Part shown: piece after piece, positions 36,621 to 45,892 of the stretch
Position numbering within the stretch: the stretch's first letter is position 1
How the letters are laid out: every line of letters begins with the position of its first letter
Assembly: GCF_032190615.1 (NCBI RefSeq)
Contig: NZ_JAVLAT010000002.1
Coordinates: forward strand, 734,001 to 798,000
Direction of reading: 5' to 3'
Origin: Brucella pseudogrignonensis
GTDB lineage: Bacteria; Pseudomonadota; Alphaproteobacteria; Rhizobiales; Rhizobiaceae
DNA length: 64,000 nucleotides
The notes under the pieces: model-generated
The model's input: only the letters and a program-made list of their open reading frames with translations
What the model was told of the DNA's origin: nothing
Databases searched by the model: none
Translations under genes and position numbers: made by a program

Positions 36621-38156
36621 ATGTCCGAATATCTTTTGGAAATGCGAAACATCAGTAAGGATTTCAACGGCGTGAAGGCGTTGGATGGAATTTACCTGAA
36701 AGTTCGTACGGGAGAATGTGTCGGGCTCTGCGGTGAAAACGGCGCGGGCAAATCGACACTTATGAAAGTGCTTTCGGGTGTTTATCCCTATGGGACCTGG
36801 ACGGGCGAGATTTTCTGGGAAGGCAAGGAACTAAAAGCCAACGGCATTCGCGATACGGAAGAAGCTGGCATCGTCATTATCCATCAGGAATTGATGATGG
36901 TGCCACATTTGTCGGTCGCAGAAAACATCTTCTTGGGTTCTGAGCCGACAACGGGCGGCTTCATTGATTATGACCAGATGAATGCACGGGCGACTGAGTT
37001 GCTCGCACGCCTCAAGATCTTCGACATCAATGTCGCGCTGCCAGTTTATCACTATACGGGTGGTAAGCAGCAGCTGATCGAAATTGCAAAAGCAATCAAT
37101 AAAAATGCCAAGCTTCTCATTCTGGATGAGCCGACTTCGGCGCTGACTTCATCCGAAACGCGCATTCTGCTTGATCTGATCAAGGATTTTAAAGCGCAAG
37201 GCATGGCTTGTGTCTACATCTCGCACAAGCTTGATGAAGTGGCCGAAATTTCTGACACGGTGACTGTTATTCGCGATGGCGCACATATTGCGACGCGCCC
37301 GATGGCAGAACTCAAGACACCGGATATCATCACGATGATGGTCGGTCGTGAAATGAAAAACCTTTTCCCGCGTGAGCCGCATGACATTGGCGAAGTGGTT
37401 TTTGAAGCGCGCAATGTAAGCTGCTGGGGTGTTACAAACCCCGATCGCAAAGTGGTCGATGATGTTTCTTTCGAATTAAGGCGCGGTGAAATTCTTGGCA
37501 TCGCAGGTCTTGTGGGCGCAGGGCGTACGGAACTTGTCTCGAGTCTATTTGGCGTCTGGCCCGGTGTGCATCAGGGGCAGATTTTTCTGGAAGGCAAAGA
37601 AATCAAAATCCGCACGCCGCGTGACGCGGTGCAGCAGGGCATTTGTATGGTGCCGGAAGACCGCAAACGCGACGGCATTTTGCCGATCATGCCGGTCGGT
37701 CATAATATGACGATTTCCGTGCTTGATCGCTTCTCACTGCGTGGTCTCATCGACAAGGAAGCGGAACTTGCAACGATTCAGCGCGAAATTCTGCGTCTGA
37801 AAGTGAAGACCGCCGATCCGATGCTGGCAATTGCGTCTCTATCGGGCGGCAATCAGCAAAAGGCAGTTCTCTCTAAAATGATGCTGCCTGATCCGAAGGT
37901 GCTTATTCTTGATGAGCCGACACGCGGCGTCGATGTCGGTGCAAAGTATGAAATCTACAAGCTGATATTCGCACTCGCAAAGCAAGGCGTGGCAATTTTG
38001 ATGGTGTCGTCGGAAATGCCAGAGGTGCTTGGCATTAGTGATCGTGTTCTCGTCATTGGCGAGGGCAAATTGCGGGGTGATTTCCCAAATGAAAATCTCA
38101 CCCAAGAGAGGGTTCTTGCCGCAGCAATTGGCAAGCCTGCAACCAATGCGGCCTAG
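36621..38156 (+). CDS. xylG: D-xylose ABC transporter ATP-binding protein
   Basis: This 511-residue double-NBD ATPase has the first-domain Walker [13 protein letters not shown], the XylG-like insert [13 protein letters not shown], a first-domain signature region reading [15 protein letters not shown] in place of LSGGQ, and Walker [13 protein letters not shown]. The second domain has [25 protein letters not shown] and [14 protein letters not shown]. It energises xylose import with XylH. It starts 180 bp after xylF. Confidence 0.95.
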   Translation: MSEYLLEMRNISKDFNGVKALDGIYLKVRTGECVGLCGENGAGKSTLMKVLSGVYPYGTWTGEIFWEGKELKANGIRDTEEAGIVIIHQELMMVPHLSVAENIFLGSEPTTGGFIDYDQMNARATELLARLKIFDINVALPVYHYTGGKQQLIEIAKAINKNAKLLILDEPTSALTSSETRILLDLIKDFKAQGMACVYISHKLDEVAEISDTVTVIRDGAHIATRPMAELKTPDIITMMVGREMKNLFPREPHDIGEVVFEARNVSCWGVTNPDRKVVDDVSFELRRGEILGIAGLVGAGRTELVSSLFGVWPGVHQGQIFLEGKEIKIRTPRDAVQQGICMVPEDRKRDGILPIMPVGHNMTISVLDRFSLRGLIDKEAELATIQREILRLKVKTADPMLAIASLSGGNQQKAVLSKMMLPDPKVLILDEPTRGVDVGAKYEIYKLIFALAKQGVAILMVSSEMPEVLGISDRVLVIGEGKLRGDFPNENLTQERVLAAAIGKPATNAA

Positions 38157-38199
38157 TTTTTTGAACATTGAACCGCAACTAATCTAACCGGTGCATGAC

Positions 38200-39369
38200 A
38201 TGACGTTGACAGGCAAAAGCCTCAGAAAATTTTTATCAGAATATAAGATCGTGGCGCTGCTCATTGTCGTCGCTTTGATCTGGGCATTCTTTGCGGTCAT
38301 GACTTATGATCCAGAAATGGGTCGGTCGCAGTTTTTGACGGCGCGTAACTTCTCAAATCTTCTGCGTCAGATGGCGATTACCGGCATGTTGGCCTCAGCC
38401 ATGGTGTTCGTCATCGTGGCGGGTGAAATCGACTTGTCTGTCGGGGCTTTGCTCGGCCTTCTGGGAGGCGTCGCGGCGGTGCTCGATGTCATCTATGGCT
38501 GGCCTTTATGGGCGACAATCAGCACTGTGCTTGTTCTAGGCGTGATTTTGGGTGGCTTTAACGGTTGGCTGACGGCCTATCTTGGCATTCCATCCTTTAT
38601 CGTCACACTGGGCGGACAGCTGGTTTTCCGCGGGATCGTGCTTGGCATTATGGGCGGCGTTACCATCGCGCCAATATCGTCAGACTTTAAATATCTGGGG
38701 CAGGGCTATTTACCAGAATGGTTTGGCAATGTCTGCGCTATGGCCTTGTTCGCTGTGCTCATATTGATCACGCTGCGCACGCGCGCCAGCAAGCGCAAGC
38801 ACAATCTGCAAATGCTTTCGCCAGCTATGGAAATTGCGCGTTTGGTTGGAACGGGCATACTCATTCTCGGCTTTATTCTCGTCCTGAACAGCTATCAGGG
38901 CGTTCCATTTCCGGTTCTCGTGTTGCTTGTTATCCTTGGTGTTTTCACCATTATCTCACGGCAGACAGTCTTTGGGCGCCACATTTATGCGGTCGGCTCC
39001 AATCTGGAAGCAACGCGGTTTTCGGGCGTCAATGTTAACTTCGTCAAGATGGCTGTGTTTGCGCTGATGGGGCTGATGGCGGCTGTGGCTGGCCTTACCA
39101 CCACAGCGCGTCTTGCAGCGGGTACGCCGTCAGCGGGTTTTGGTGGCGAACTTGATGCTATCGCGTCTTGCTTTATTGGTGGAACGTCGATGCGTGGCGG
39201 TGTCGGCTCGGTGATCGGTGCACTGGTCGGCGCGCTCATCATGTCGAGCCTCGACAATGGCATGTCGATGCTGGGCGTCGATACATTCTGGCAGCAGATT
39301 ATCAAGGGCAGCATTTTGGTGCTGGCCGTATATCTCGATATCGTATCATCTGGGACCCGCCGCGCTTAA
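38200..39369 (+). CDS. xylH: D-xylose ABC transporter permease
   Basis: This 389-residue permease has about ten TM segments and the motifs VAGEIDLSVGALLGLLGG and GGTSMRGGVGSVIGALVGA. It is longer than RbsC-type permeases, as is usual for XylH. The ATG at 38200 is chosen; a GTG three codons earlier is possible and neither has a strong Shine-Dalgarno. It is followed by a strong terminator. Confidence 0.94.
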   Translation: MTLTGKSLRKFLSEYKIVALLIVVALIWAFFAVMTYDPEMGRSQFLTARNFSNLLRQMAITGMLASAMVFVIVAGEIDLSVGALLGLLGGVAAVLDVIYGWPLWATISTVLVLGVILGGFNGWLTAYLGIPSFIVTLGGQLVFRGIVLGIMGGVTIAPISSDFKYLGQGYLPEWFGNVCAMALFAVLILITLRTRASKRKHNLQMLSPAMEIARLVGTGILILGFILVLNSYQGVPFPVLVLLVILGVFTIISRQTVFGRHIYAVGSNLEATRFSGVNVNFVKMAVFALMGLMAAVAGLTTTARLAAGTPSAGFGGELDAIASCFIGGTSMRGGVGSVIGALVGALIMSSLDNGMSMLGVDTFWQQIIKGSILVLAVYLDIVSSGTRRA

Positions 39370-39403
39370 GAAAAAGTAAGGCGGCTGGGTGCGGGTGGGG
39401 GCG

Positions 39404-39442
39404 TGTCGCGCAAAACCTTCGTGGTTTTGCGCGACATTTTTT
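39404..39442 (+). terminator. Terminator of the xylFGH operon
   Basis: A perfect stem TGTCGCGCAAAACC / GGTTTTGCGCGACA with a TTCGT loop is followed by six T residues. It overlaps the end of the convergent permease gene. Confidence 0.93.
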
Positions 39443-40730
39443 ATTGTACGTCGTCGCTTTTACGCCCAATGCTCAGCAACTGATACATAATAAGAGCGGC
39501 AAAGGTTGATGTACCAATACCACCAAGTGCAAAGCTTCCGATGTTAACTGTGAAGTCACCTGCGCCAAAAATTAGCGCAACGCCAACGGTAAAAAGATTG
39601 CGTGGATCAGCAAAATTGACCTTGTTGACCACCCAGATACGGGCCATTGCCGAAGCAATAAGACCAAATACCGATACGGCAAGACCGGCAAGAACAGGCG
39701 CGGGAATGGTTTGCAGGATTGCGCCAAACTTTGGTGACATCCCAAGTGCAATGGCCACAATCGCGGCGATCACAAAGATCAGTGTCGAATAGACTTTCGT
39801 CATTGCCATGACGCCAATGTTTTCCGCATAGGTGGTCACGCCTGTGCCGCCGCCGGAACCTGAAATCATGGTGGCAATACCATCACCGAGAAAACCGCGA
39901 CCGATATAACGATCCATGTTTTGGCCGGTAATTGAGCCAAGTGCTTTGATATGGCCGAGATTTTCAGCAACAAGAACGATGGCAATAGGCGCGATCAGCG
40001 TGACTGCAGGCCATGTAAAAACAGGTGCCGTAAAAGCTGGGAGGCCAAACCAGGGTGCAGTGGCAACAGCCGAGAAATCAATGCCCGGAACAAAGCCAAA
40101 CCCGTTACCAAAAATCAGCACAAGGCAATAGCCAAACAACAGCGCCAGCAATACGGCGATGCGCTTGGTTGCGAGCGATCCATAGGCGGAAATCATCGCC
40201 ATGCAAAGCACGGTCAGCAACGCAATTGTCATATGTGCGCCTGAACCTTTAAGTTGGCCAACAGCCACAGGTGCGAGGTTCAGACCAATGGCAACGCCAA
40301 TCGCGCCAGTAACCGCCGGAGGCATGAGTTTTTCCACCCAGCCTGTGCCAACAGCCATAACGATCAGACCAATCACCGCGTAAAGCGCTCCGCAGGCGAT
40401 GATGCCGCCAAGTGCCAGTGCGATATTTGGATTCGGGCCACTGCCAGCATAGCCGGTGACTGTAATAACCACAGCGATGAATGCAAAGGAAGAACCGAGA
40501 TAGCTTGGAACACGCCCGCCGGTCATCACGAAGAATAATAGTGTTCCGATGCCGGAAAAGAAGACTGCTACATTTGGGTCAAAACCCATGAGCAGCGGTG
40601 CAACGATTGTGGAACCGGACATAGCCAGCAAATGCTGAATGCCCATCGGAACCGCTGCCGCGGTTGGAAGACGCTCGTCGGGCAATACGGTGCTGTCGTT
40701 GGCTAGACGCCATTTCGGGAAATAAGACAT
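39441..40730 (-). CDS. uraA: Uracil/xanthine permease family transporter (NCS2, UraA-like)
   Basis: This 429-residue protein has about 12-14 TM segments and NCS2 hallmarks: GIQHLLAMSGSTIVAPLLMG near the N-terminus, VPSYLGSSFAFI, and the substrate-site region VAENLGHIKALGSITGQ with a conserved Glu, followed by GGTGVTTYAENIG. UraA members import uracil with protons; xanthine or uric acid carriers are the alternative. It is encoded alone, convergent with xylH. Confidence 0.9.
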   Translation of the reverse strand: MSYFPKWRLANDSTVLPDERLPTAAAVPMGIQHLLAMSGSTIVAPLLMGFDPNVAVFFSGIGTLLFFVMTGGRVPSYLGSSFAFIAVVITVTGYAGSGPNPNIALALGGIIACGALYAVIGLIVMAVGTGWVEKLMPPAVTGAIGVAIGLNLAPVAVGQLKGSGAHMTIALLTVLCMAMISAYGSLATKRIAVLLALLFGYCLVLIFGNGFGFVPGIDFSAVATAPWFGLPAFTAPVFTWPAVTLIAPIAIVLVAENLGHIKALGSITGQNMDRYIGRGFLGDGIATMISGSGGGTGVTTYAENIGVMAMTKVYSTLIFVIAAIVAIALGMSPKFGAILQTIPAPVLAGLAVSVFGLIASAMARIWVVNKVNFADPRNLFTVGVALIFGAGDFTVNIGSFALGGIGTSTFAALIMYQLLSIGRKSDDVQ

Positions 40731-41090
40731 AGCCCCCTCTTGAGATGTTTATCGAGAAGGGATTATCTGCAATCTTTTGAAATCGCTAGACGCTTTAAAG
40801 GATTCAAACCAGTATTTTCGCTTTGTGATGTGACATATTTTTCAAGTGCTCGACGATTTTAATATTTGATATTATGCGAACGACAGCCCATGGCGCGGAG
40901 TTTTCCCACGCAGACCCCAATCAGGTCAAAAAAAGAGGATGTCAGCAACCACAAGAAATTGCCGATTTTCAGAACAAATGTTCGCTCTGGTTTCCGTGGC
41001 GATCTGCTCATCTGTGTTCATTTTGTTCCAATTTAAGATGTTTAGGGCTTGCGGTTTAAGTCTTTATATCTTAGGGGTTTTTTCATGGTC
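40731..41090. other. Intergenic region upstream of uraA-like gene and tRNA-Pro
   Basis: This 360-bp region contains the promoters of the permease (minus) and of the tRNA (plus). I see no further gene or recognisable regulatory RNA. Confidence 0.4.
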
Positions 41091-41167
<77 letters not shown>

Positions 41168-41194
41168 TTAAATCAATGGCTTAGCCCTCATAAG

Positions 41195-41610
41195 TCACTT
41201 ATTTGGTTTACAGATTTTAGATTGGTTTACAGCAGTCGTTCTGCTTTCGATCTTTTCCACAGCCGCACTTGATACCAAATAGTGCTTCCTGATGATCGTT
41301 TCAGCATCCTTTTCCGAATGCCCTGACACTTCCGCGATGTGTTTAATCGACGCCCCATTCCGATAAGCAAGCGTGATAGATGTTCCTCTCACGTCGTGGA
41401 ATGTTTTCCCCTTTATCCCTGCTGCTGCGACAGCTTTTGCCATGATGACTTAAAGCCTGTGCCCACGGCTTGCCTTGCGCTGTTGTTAGAATGGTCACAG
41501 CATTGCCACGCTTTACGCTATCTAGCGTTGCCTTTAGTTCAGCCGAAACTTTCATGCGAACGTGCCTTGGTTCGCAAGTGCTTCGCTGCGGGCATTTCCG
41601 CAAACGAAGC
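41195..41610 (-). pseudogene. Phage tyrosine integrase remnant (C-terminal part, frameshifted)
   Basis: The C-terminal catalytic segment reads FHDVRGTSITLAYRNG, SGHSEKDAETII and RKHYL, giving the HxxR, His and Tyr of tyrosine recombinases (41195-41443). The preceding segment with SAELKATLDSVKRGNAVTIL and AQGKPWAQ lies in another frame (to about 41610). The N-terminal arm-binding domain is missing. The junction at about 41440-41460 needs more than one indel to repair. Its position and orientation next to tRNA-Pro are those of an integrated phage or island. Confidence 0.85.
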
Positions 41611-41644
41611 AATCGCAATTTGGAAAGCGGCATAGGAGAGGGCG

Positions 41645-41968
41645 ATGGACTGGCAATCAATTGAAACTGCACTCAAGAACATGACGGAGATAATTGTTCT
41701 ATGTGGGAGGGAAAATGTCCCCCTTGGCTGGTACTTCGCCCCATCCTCGCAAAGGTTCGGTTGGCTTGATCAAAACTCCAAGAGGATCAGCCCGGCACCC
41801 TCGTTCCCACTAACAAAAACACCAGCAGCATTACCTCAGGCGATGAGGAAATACTATGGCGGCGAAGACCAAAACAGAGTGTCGGAAGTTGAAGTTGCTG
41901 GAAGACGCTTAGGCAAAAGCCAAGCAGTGGCAGCCGAAAGAGGAAATCGTATTTATCGACATCGATAA
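41645..41968 (+). CDS. Small phage-type hypothetical protein (possibly truncated)
   Basis: ATG follows a strong AGGAGAGGGCG site and opens 107 codons. The first 50 or so residues (MDWQSIETALKNMTEIIVLC, then GWYFAPSSQRFGWLD) look like real protein. The C-terminal part is basic and may result from a frameshift, since an alternative frame around 41855-42030 encodes protein-like sequence with an in-frame stop. I recognise no family. Confidence 0.4.
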   Translation: MDWQSIETALKNMTEIIVLCGRENVPLGWYFAPSSQRFGWLDQNSKRISPAPSFPLTKTPAALPQAMRKYYGGEDQNRVSEVEVAGRRLGKSQAVAAERGNRIYRHR

Positions 41969-42290
41969 TCCATTGTATAGCCGGGCGCACATGGTAAGCA
42001 CGGACAACCCGAAAAAGATTAGGCTGCTTTGAATGCGAAGGAAATCGCAATTTCCAGCATGGCTGCACGTGGTCATCTAAGCGCGGCTCAGATCCGAGCT
42101 GGTAGTCCGTACAGCAGGTATGGGAATGACTATTGAAGACATAGCAGGCAAAGAAAGCAAAGAACGTAGACGCCGAGACCACGCCACCGATAGACTGCGA
42201 GGTTGCGTAAAAGTTCTGGCTGTCCGGTGGGGGTATTCAAACGCAAAAATAAGAGGGTGAGCAGCTTAGTCCGTCCTGCTGCCGAAAGCA
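41969..42290. other. Decayed phage-derived sequence
   Basis: Plus-strand fragments look like protein broken by stops: one containing KEIAISSMAARGHLSAAQIR and one of 44 codons near 42126-42260 with ERRRRDHATDRLRG. No intact gene or known family is recognised. Confidence 0.35.
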
Positions 42291-42291
42291 A

Positions 42292-42468
42292 TCAGAACAG
42301 CTTCGCTACCAGCCAGATAACAGTTCCATAAACTAGGCCGCCCACAAATATCATAAACACCATAGCTTGGATTGGATGTCCGCCGAAGATTGGCTTTTTC
42401 AGCCGCGATATAGCAAATTGGATAATGCCGAGCGCAGCACCAATTAAAAGAGCCGTTACATAATTCAT
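42292..42468 (-). CDS. Small two-TM membrane protein (58 aa)
   Basis: The frame begins MNYVTALLIGAALGIIQFAI after a strong GAGGGGG site 4-5 nt upstream. It has two hydrophobic stretches split by a basic, Gly/Pro-rich turn (SRLKKPIFGGHP), ending TVIWLVAKLF. It lies within the phage-derived region. Function unknown; a holin-like or accessory membrane peptide is only a guess. Confidence 0.6.
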   Translation of the reverse strand: MNYVTALLIGAALGIIQFAISRLKKPIFGGHPIQAMVFMIFVGGLVYGTVIWLVAKLF

Positions 42469-42792
42469 GAATCCCCCTCAGCGTCACCCGGCACAGGAGA
42501 ACAATCAAGTTGAGATGCGACCGGAAGTTGAGGACTACAAGGCGAGCCGAAGTCCGATAATGCCAATGATGAGAAAAATAACATTCCAAATATTTTTGTC
42601 CAGCCAGTGAAATGCGTTTTCGATACGGCTCGCCCAAGATGAACGTTCGCGTTAAAAAGGAATTACGTCCTCACTATTCTTAACCTTGAATTCCCCATCT
42701 GACCAAAGGCGAACCCATTTTTTAAACGCTTATATTTTTCCGCGAACCGCATGGTCATATCTTGGAGAGGTTTTGTTCGTTGCGGATCAGGG
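42469..42792. other. Region with broken small minus-strand ORFs
   Basis: Between the small membrane protein and the Arc-type gene, the minus strand shows two protein-like fragments: a start-less TM peptide ending IIGLRLAL near 42540, and a frame with RFAEKYKRLK near 42740 that runs into a six-A tract. Neither forms an intact gene. Confidence 0.35.
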
Positions 42793-43206
42793 TCATTCGT
42801 CTTCAACCTCTCGCATGGCTTGATATGTGCTGAGAATACGGCGAAAGTCGTCTTCGCGTTGCTCGGGAGTGCGTGAATTTTTCAGCATCCCGATATCCAT
42901 TTCAATCGAGATGTCTTCGAGGTTGGATTTATGGACCAGATTATTCAGGTGCAACAGGGCTTTCTGAACACTCAAAGGAATGCCGTTGGTGTCCAATCCT
43001 ATTCGACTATCAGCATTCCGGTCAGAGGAACGCTCGTCAGCATGAGTGTTTTCTGATCCGACATCTTCATCAAACTCCAGCGTTGTCTGAAGTCGATGGA
43101 TGATTTCAGCATTGATTGAACGGCAGTTTTCAGCCGCAGCTACTTCAATTTGCTGTTTAATCTCTTCGGGGATTCTCAACCGAAAAAGTAGGTCATCTTT
43201 AGCCAT
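42793..43206 (-). CDS. Arc-family DNA-binding repressor
   Basis: This 137-residue protein begins MAKDDLLFRLRIPEEIKQQI, a ribbon-helix-helix of the P22 Arc type (beta strand FRLRIP, then helices through NCRSINAEIIHRLQTTL, residues 6-45). An acidic C-terminal extension follows that could interact with a partner. Starts further upstream add an unrelated Cys-rich stretch, so the ATG at 43206 is chosen. It is divergent from a second Arc-type gene 38 bp away, forming a phage immunity-like switch. Confidence 0.8.
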   Translation of the reverse strand: MAKDDLLFRLRIPEEIKQQIEVAAAENCRSINAEIIHRLQTTLEFDEDVGSENTHADERSSDRNADSRIGLDTNGIPLSVQKALLHLNNLVHKSNLEDISIEMDIGMLKNSRTPEQREDDFRRILSTYQAMREVEDE

Positions 43207-43244
43207 GACGCACATATGACGCAGGATGCGGCATGAGAGGAGAT

Positions 43245-43470
43245 CATGGCTAGGATAGATGAGCATTTCCGCCTGCGTATTCCAACACAGACAAAAGAAT
43301 GGATACGAGATAGGACTAGAAAAATATGCGGTCAATGACTGCTGAAATATTTTTCATCCTTAATGAACGGATGAACGTTGCGACGGGAGAGGGCCTTAGA
43401 AACTTAGCTCCCGTCGCTTTAAGCAACAACACTGCCTTGGCGGGCGGTGCGTCTATCAATAACGGTTAAT
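43245..43470 (+). pseudogene. Second Arc-type repressor, frameshifted
   Basis: The frame from ATG 43245 reads MARIDEHFRLRIPTQTKEWI, a ribbon-helix-helix start, then stops at 43336-43338. Shifting frame near the AAAAA run at about 43319-43323 continues with RSMTAEIFFILNERM and ends in a TGEG...ALAGGASINNG tail typical of phage Arc proteins. A single-base indel therefore seems to have broken it. It faces the intact Arc gene and precedes a KilA-N gene. Confidence 0.7.
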
Positions 43471-43481
43471 GAGGAACCGCG

Positions 43482-44344
43482 ATGAATATGCATATTATCC
43501 AGAATCCTACGCCACGTGTCTATAAAGGACATGCAAACACGGTTGGATCCGAAACTCTCTCACTTACTTATATGTGGAAGGCAGACGGCTCTGATCCCAG
43601 CCGTTCCCCTTCGGAATGGTTGAGCCAATAAGGAGAAAATCGCTTCCTGCATTTCCTAGCGGAGACAATGGGTATTTCCGAAACGCGGAAATCCCGCTTC
43701 GGGCTTGTGACAGTAAAGAAAGGCGGTTCGGCCTGCGACGAGACAGTAGCTCATTGGCAGGTCGCGCTAGCGTACGCAAAATACCTGTTTCCGGCTTTCC
43801 ATATGTGGTGCATTCAGGTTGTTAGTGAGCGGATGGAAGGAAAGTCAGTCTCGTAAGCCGACCTGCTACCAAAGATTGCAGAATACATTCGTCGCACAGA
43901 TGGTATATCCCGTATGCTGGCCCATAACGTTACAGAAATGGAAAAGGTCATCACGCTGATCTCTTCCACCGTTCAGCCAGGGCAGCCGATCATCATGCGG
44001 CAGGCAAGACAGCGGGCCAAATCCTGAAAATGGCTGGCTATGACGGGGTCAAGGGCTTATCTGTATGGTTTTGGAACCGTCTTTCGGTTTTCGGGTGCCG
44101 CGCGCCTGATAATGTTTGCGCTGAAATGGGACTGACAAAAGCTCGCCTTTTCGACCCAGACAAGGCTGAAATGTATCTCGATAACGGGGGCATAGTTGTT
44201 CTGGAGAAAAAATCTCCGAACGCAAAGGGCAGTGTAGTCTCCGTTTTAGTTGGAGGCGCTGCGTGGTGGAAGCGTCTTTGGAAAGCAATGGTGAAGCTAC
44301 ACCAAGCTTCCGAGCATCAATTCTCGCTGAAATATTGCGGTTGA
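43482..44344 (+). pseudogene. KilA-N domain antirepressor, decayed
   Basis: The KilA-N start (MNMHIIQNPTPRVY, then LSLTYMWKADGSDPSRSPSE) hits an in-frame TAA at 43629. The same frame then resumes with RFLHFLAETMGISETRKSRF and HWQVALAYAKYLFPAFHMWC, the KilA-N core. Frameshifts near 43857 and 44010 separate DLLPKIAEYIRRTDGISRML and a C-terminal domain with QILKMAGYDGVKGLSVWFWN and MYLDNGGIVVLEKK. KilA-N proteins act in phage immunity or antirepression; this copy cannot be made as one chain. Confidence 0.75.
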
Positions 44345-44825
44345 TTGCCATCAACTTAGAGCCTGTGCCTTATTCGTTTGACCTTGGAAGAAGGCAGTGT
44401 GATTGATTGCACGGCTGCGAATGCTTTGCGTTCGGCGCTTAGATACATCGAAGCAGCATAACAGAGCGCTCTATGGGGCGCTTTCTCATATACTTGACAT
44501 GTGCACATGGGTTGGCGTGATTCGGACTTAGTTCAGTTGTGCGCCCCGTGATTTGCAAGCGGTCTTCGGGCCGCTGTTTTAATACCAATGCAGCAAAGTG
44601 GGGTTTCGGCATTTCCTGAGAGCCTTGACCATTGTTATCTGCCTTCCTTTTTTATGACGGTGCAACGATCAAAATGCCGACCTTAAACAAGTTCGCGTAT
44701 TTCGCCATTACCGTGCTTATTGCAGGTGTGACTATTATCAAAGGTCGGCATGTTGGATGAAGACAATGTGGGAAGGCCGATGCCGTATCTTCAAATAATG
44801 AAAACATCTGAGGGATTTAATAAAT
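44345..44825. other. Region between KilA-N remnant and mgtC-like gene
   Basis: It holds a terminator-like hairpin (44558-44580) and an 11-bp inverted repeat with a possible 28-codon peptide (44674-44760). No other gene is recognised. Confidence 0.4.
44558..44580 (+). terminator. Terminator-like hairpin
   Basis: AGCGGTC, a TTCG tetraloop and GGCCGCT (one wobble pair) are followed by GTTTT. It would close the plus-strand phage-derived transcript. Confidence 0.65.
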
Positions 44826-45338
44826 CTATCCCGCTGGGTCTGCGTCGCCTGACTTGGGTTCATTGACAGGCTTGGCTAGTGTTTTGATGTCGTCTTTACC
44901 ATGAGAGAATAGCGCAAGCGTTATCAATGCGAATACCATAATGATGATTGCTACGTCGAAGGCGTTAAGTGCGCAGGCTATTCCGATTGCACCTGTAGCC
45001 CAAAGGCTCGCAGCTGTAGCCGTTCCTTTAACAGACGAACTCAGGCGAAGAATAGCACCACCACCAATAAAGCCCATGCCGGTGATGACGCCTTCGATAA
45101 TACGGGCTAACGCTTCGGGGTTATCTGCGGTCAATCCTTCTGTCGCCTTAACGAAGCCGCAGCTAGCAACGGCAACCAGCGGGAAAGTTCTCAGTCCTGC
45201 ACTACGTTCTTCGATCTCACGGTGCCACCCGATAGGCAGAGCTAATATATAAGCTGCTGCCAAGGTAATAATGTGCGGCCAAACATTGAAATTGTCAGCA
45301 CTTAAAGCTTGATGAAGGGCTGATTGAAACTGCTCCAT
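44826..45338 (-). CDS. MgtC/SapB family membrane protein
   Basis: This 170-residue protein has about five hydrophobic segments and the MgtC signatures LALPIGWHREIEERSAGLRT, GVITGMGFIGGGAIL and GTATAASLWATGAIGIA. It lacks the C-terminal ACT-like domain of virulence-type MgtC, so it is the short form. MgtC proteins are linked to low-Mg2+ growth and intramacrophage survival, including in Brucella; that role here is by analogy. It stands alone downstream of the phage-derived region. Confidence 0.9.
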   Translation of the reverse strand: MEQFQSALHQALSADNFNVWPHIITLAAAYILALPIGWHREIEERSAGLRTFPLVAVASCGFVKATEGLTADNPEALARIIEGVITGMGFIGGGAILRLSSSVKGTATAASLWATGAIGIACALNAFDVAIIIMVFALITLALFSHGKDDIKTLAKPVNEPKSGDADPAG

Positions 45339-45513
45339 TGTACCGCTCCCATTATTGATGCAGCGATAACGTAGTCAGTTTATTTCAGTTCCTAACAGAA
45401 CGGCCTATGCGATGTCGTTCGAGGAGGCGGCTTGTAAGGCGCCCGCTGCCAAATCCGCTGCATAGCAGATGAGCAAGAATACGAGCGGTTCTCGGGACGC
45501 GTCTTATTTGTCA
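45339..45513. other. Intergenic region
   Basis: Together with 45691-45892, this flanks a small minus-strand ORF between the mgtC-like and outer-membrane protein genes. I recognise no further element. Confidence 0.35.
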
Positions 45514-45690
45514 TTAATGCGGAAGTATCGCATTAATTTGGGTAATCATATCATTTAGCTGGATGCGTAATTCAGCATCTTCTTCTTCTCGTTCATGGTC
45601 AGATTGTCCGGAACGCGCATGGAGTTTAGCCTTGATTTCTTCGATCTTGGCTTTGATGTGTTCAATTTCATCTTTGATGATATGCGACAT
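45514..45690 (-). CDS. Small coiled-coil protein (58 aa)
   Basis: The frame begins MSHIIKDEIEHIKAKIEEIK and ends QLNDMITQINAILPH. Heptad-like spacing of Ile/Leu over both ends and a highly charged middle (DHEREEEDAE) predict a helical coiled coil, with no signal or TM. The ribosome-binding site is weak (AGG, 9 nt upstream). It is the only gene-like frame in a 550-bp gap. No family is recognised. Confidence 0.5.
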   Translation of the reverse strand: MSHIIKDEIEHIKAKIEEIKAKLHARSGQSDHEREEEDAELRIQLNDMITQINAILPH

Positions 45691-45892
45691 TGTGTTTGCC
45701 TAAATTAGAGTGGAGATGATTAGATGTTATTAGCTCTGCGACGTTTTTTTGTTTATTATTTATTAATTATAATAAAACGCTACTCTGTTAAAAGTCCCTA
45801 TTGAGTTAGGTGTGTCTTATTTACTACAGACTTTTGAACAGGATGCCTTATTTTAATTTCTAGAGTTTTTTAAAGGGCTTGGAGAGATTTAG

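Noticed and set aside
42500..42660. A minus-strand TM peptide ending IIGLRLAL
   Set aside because: No start codon follows the preceding stop, so it is at most a remnant.
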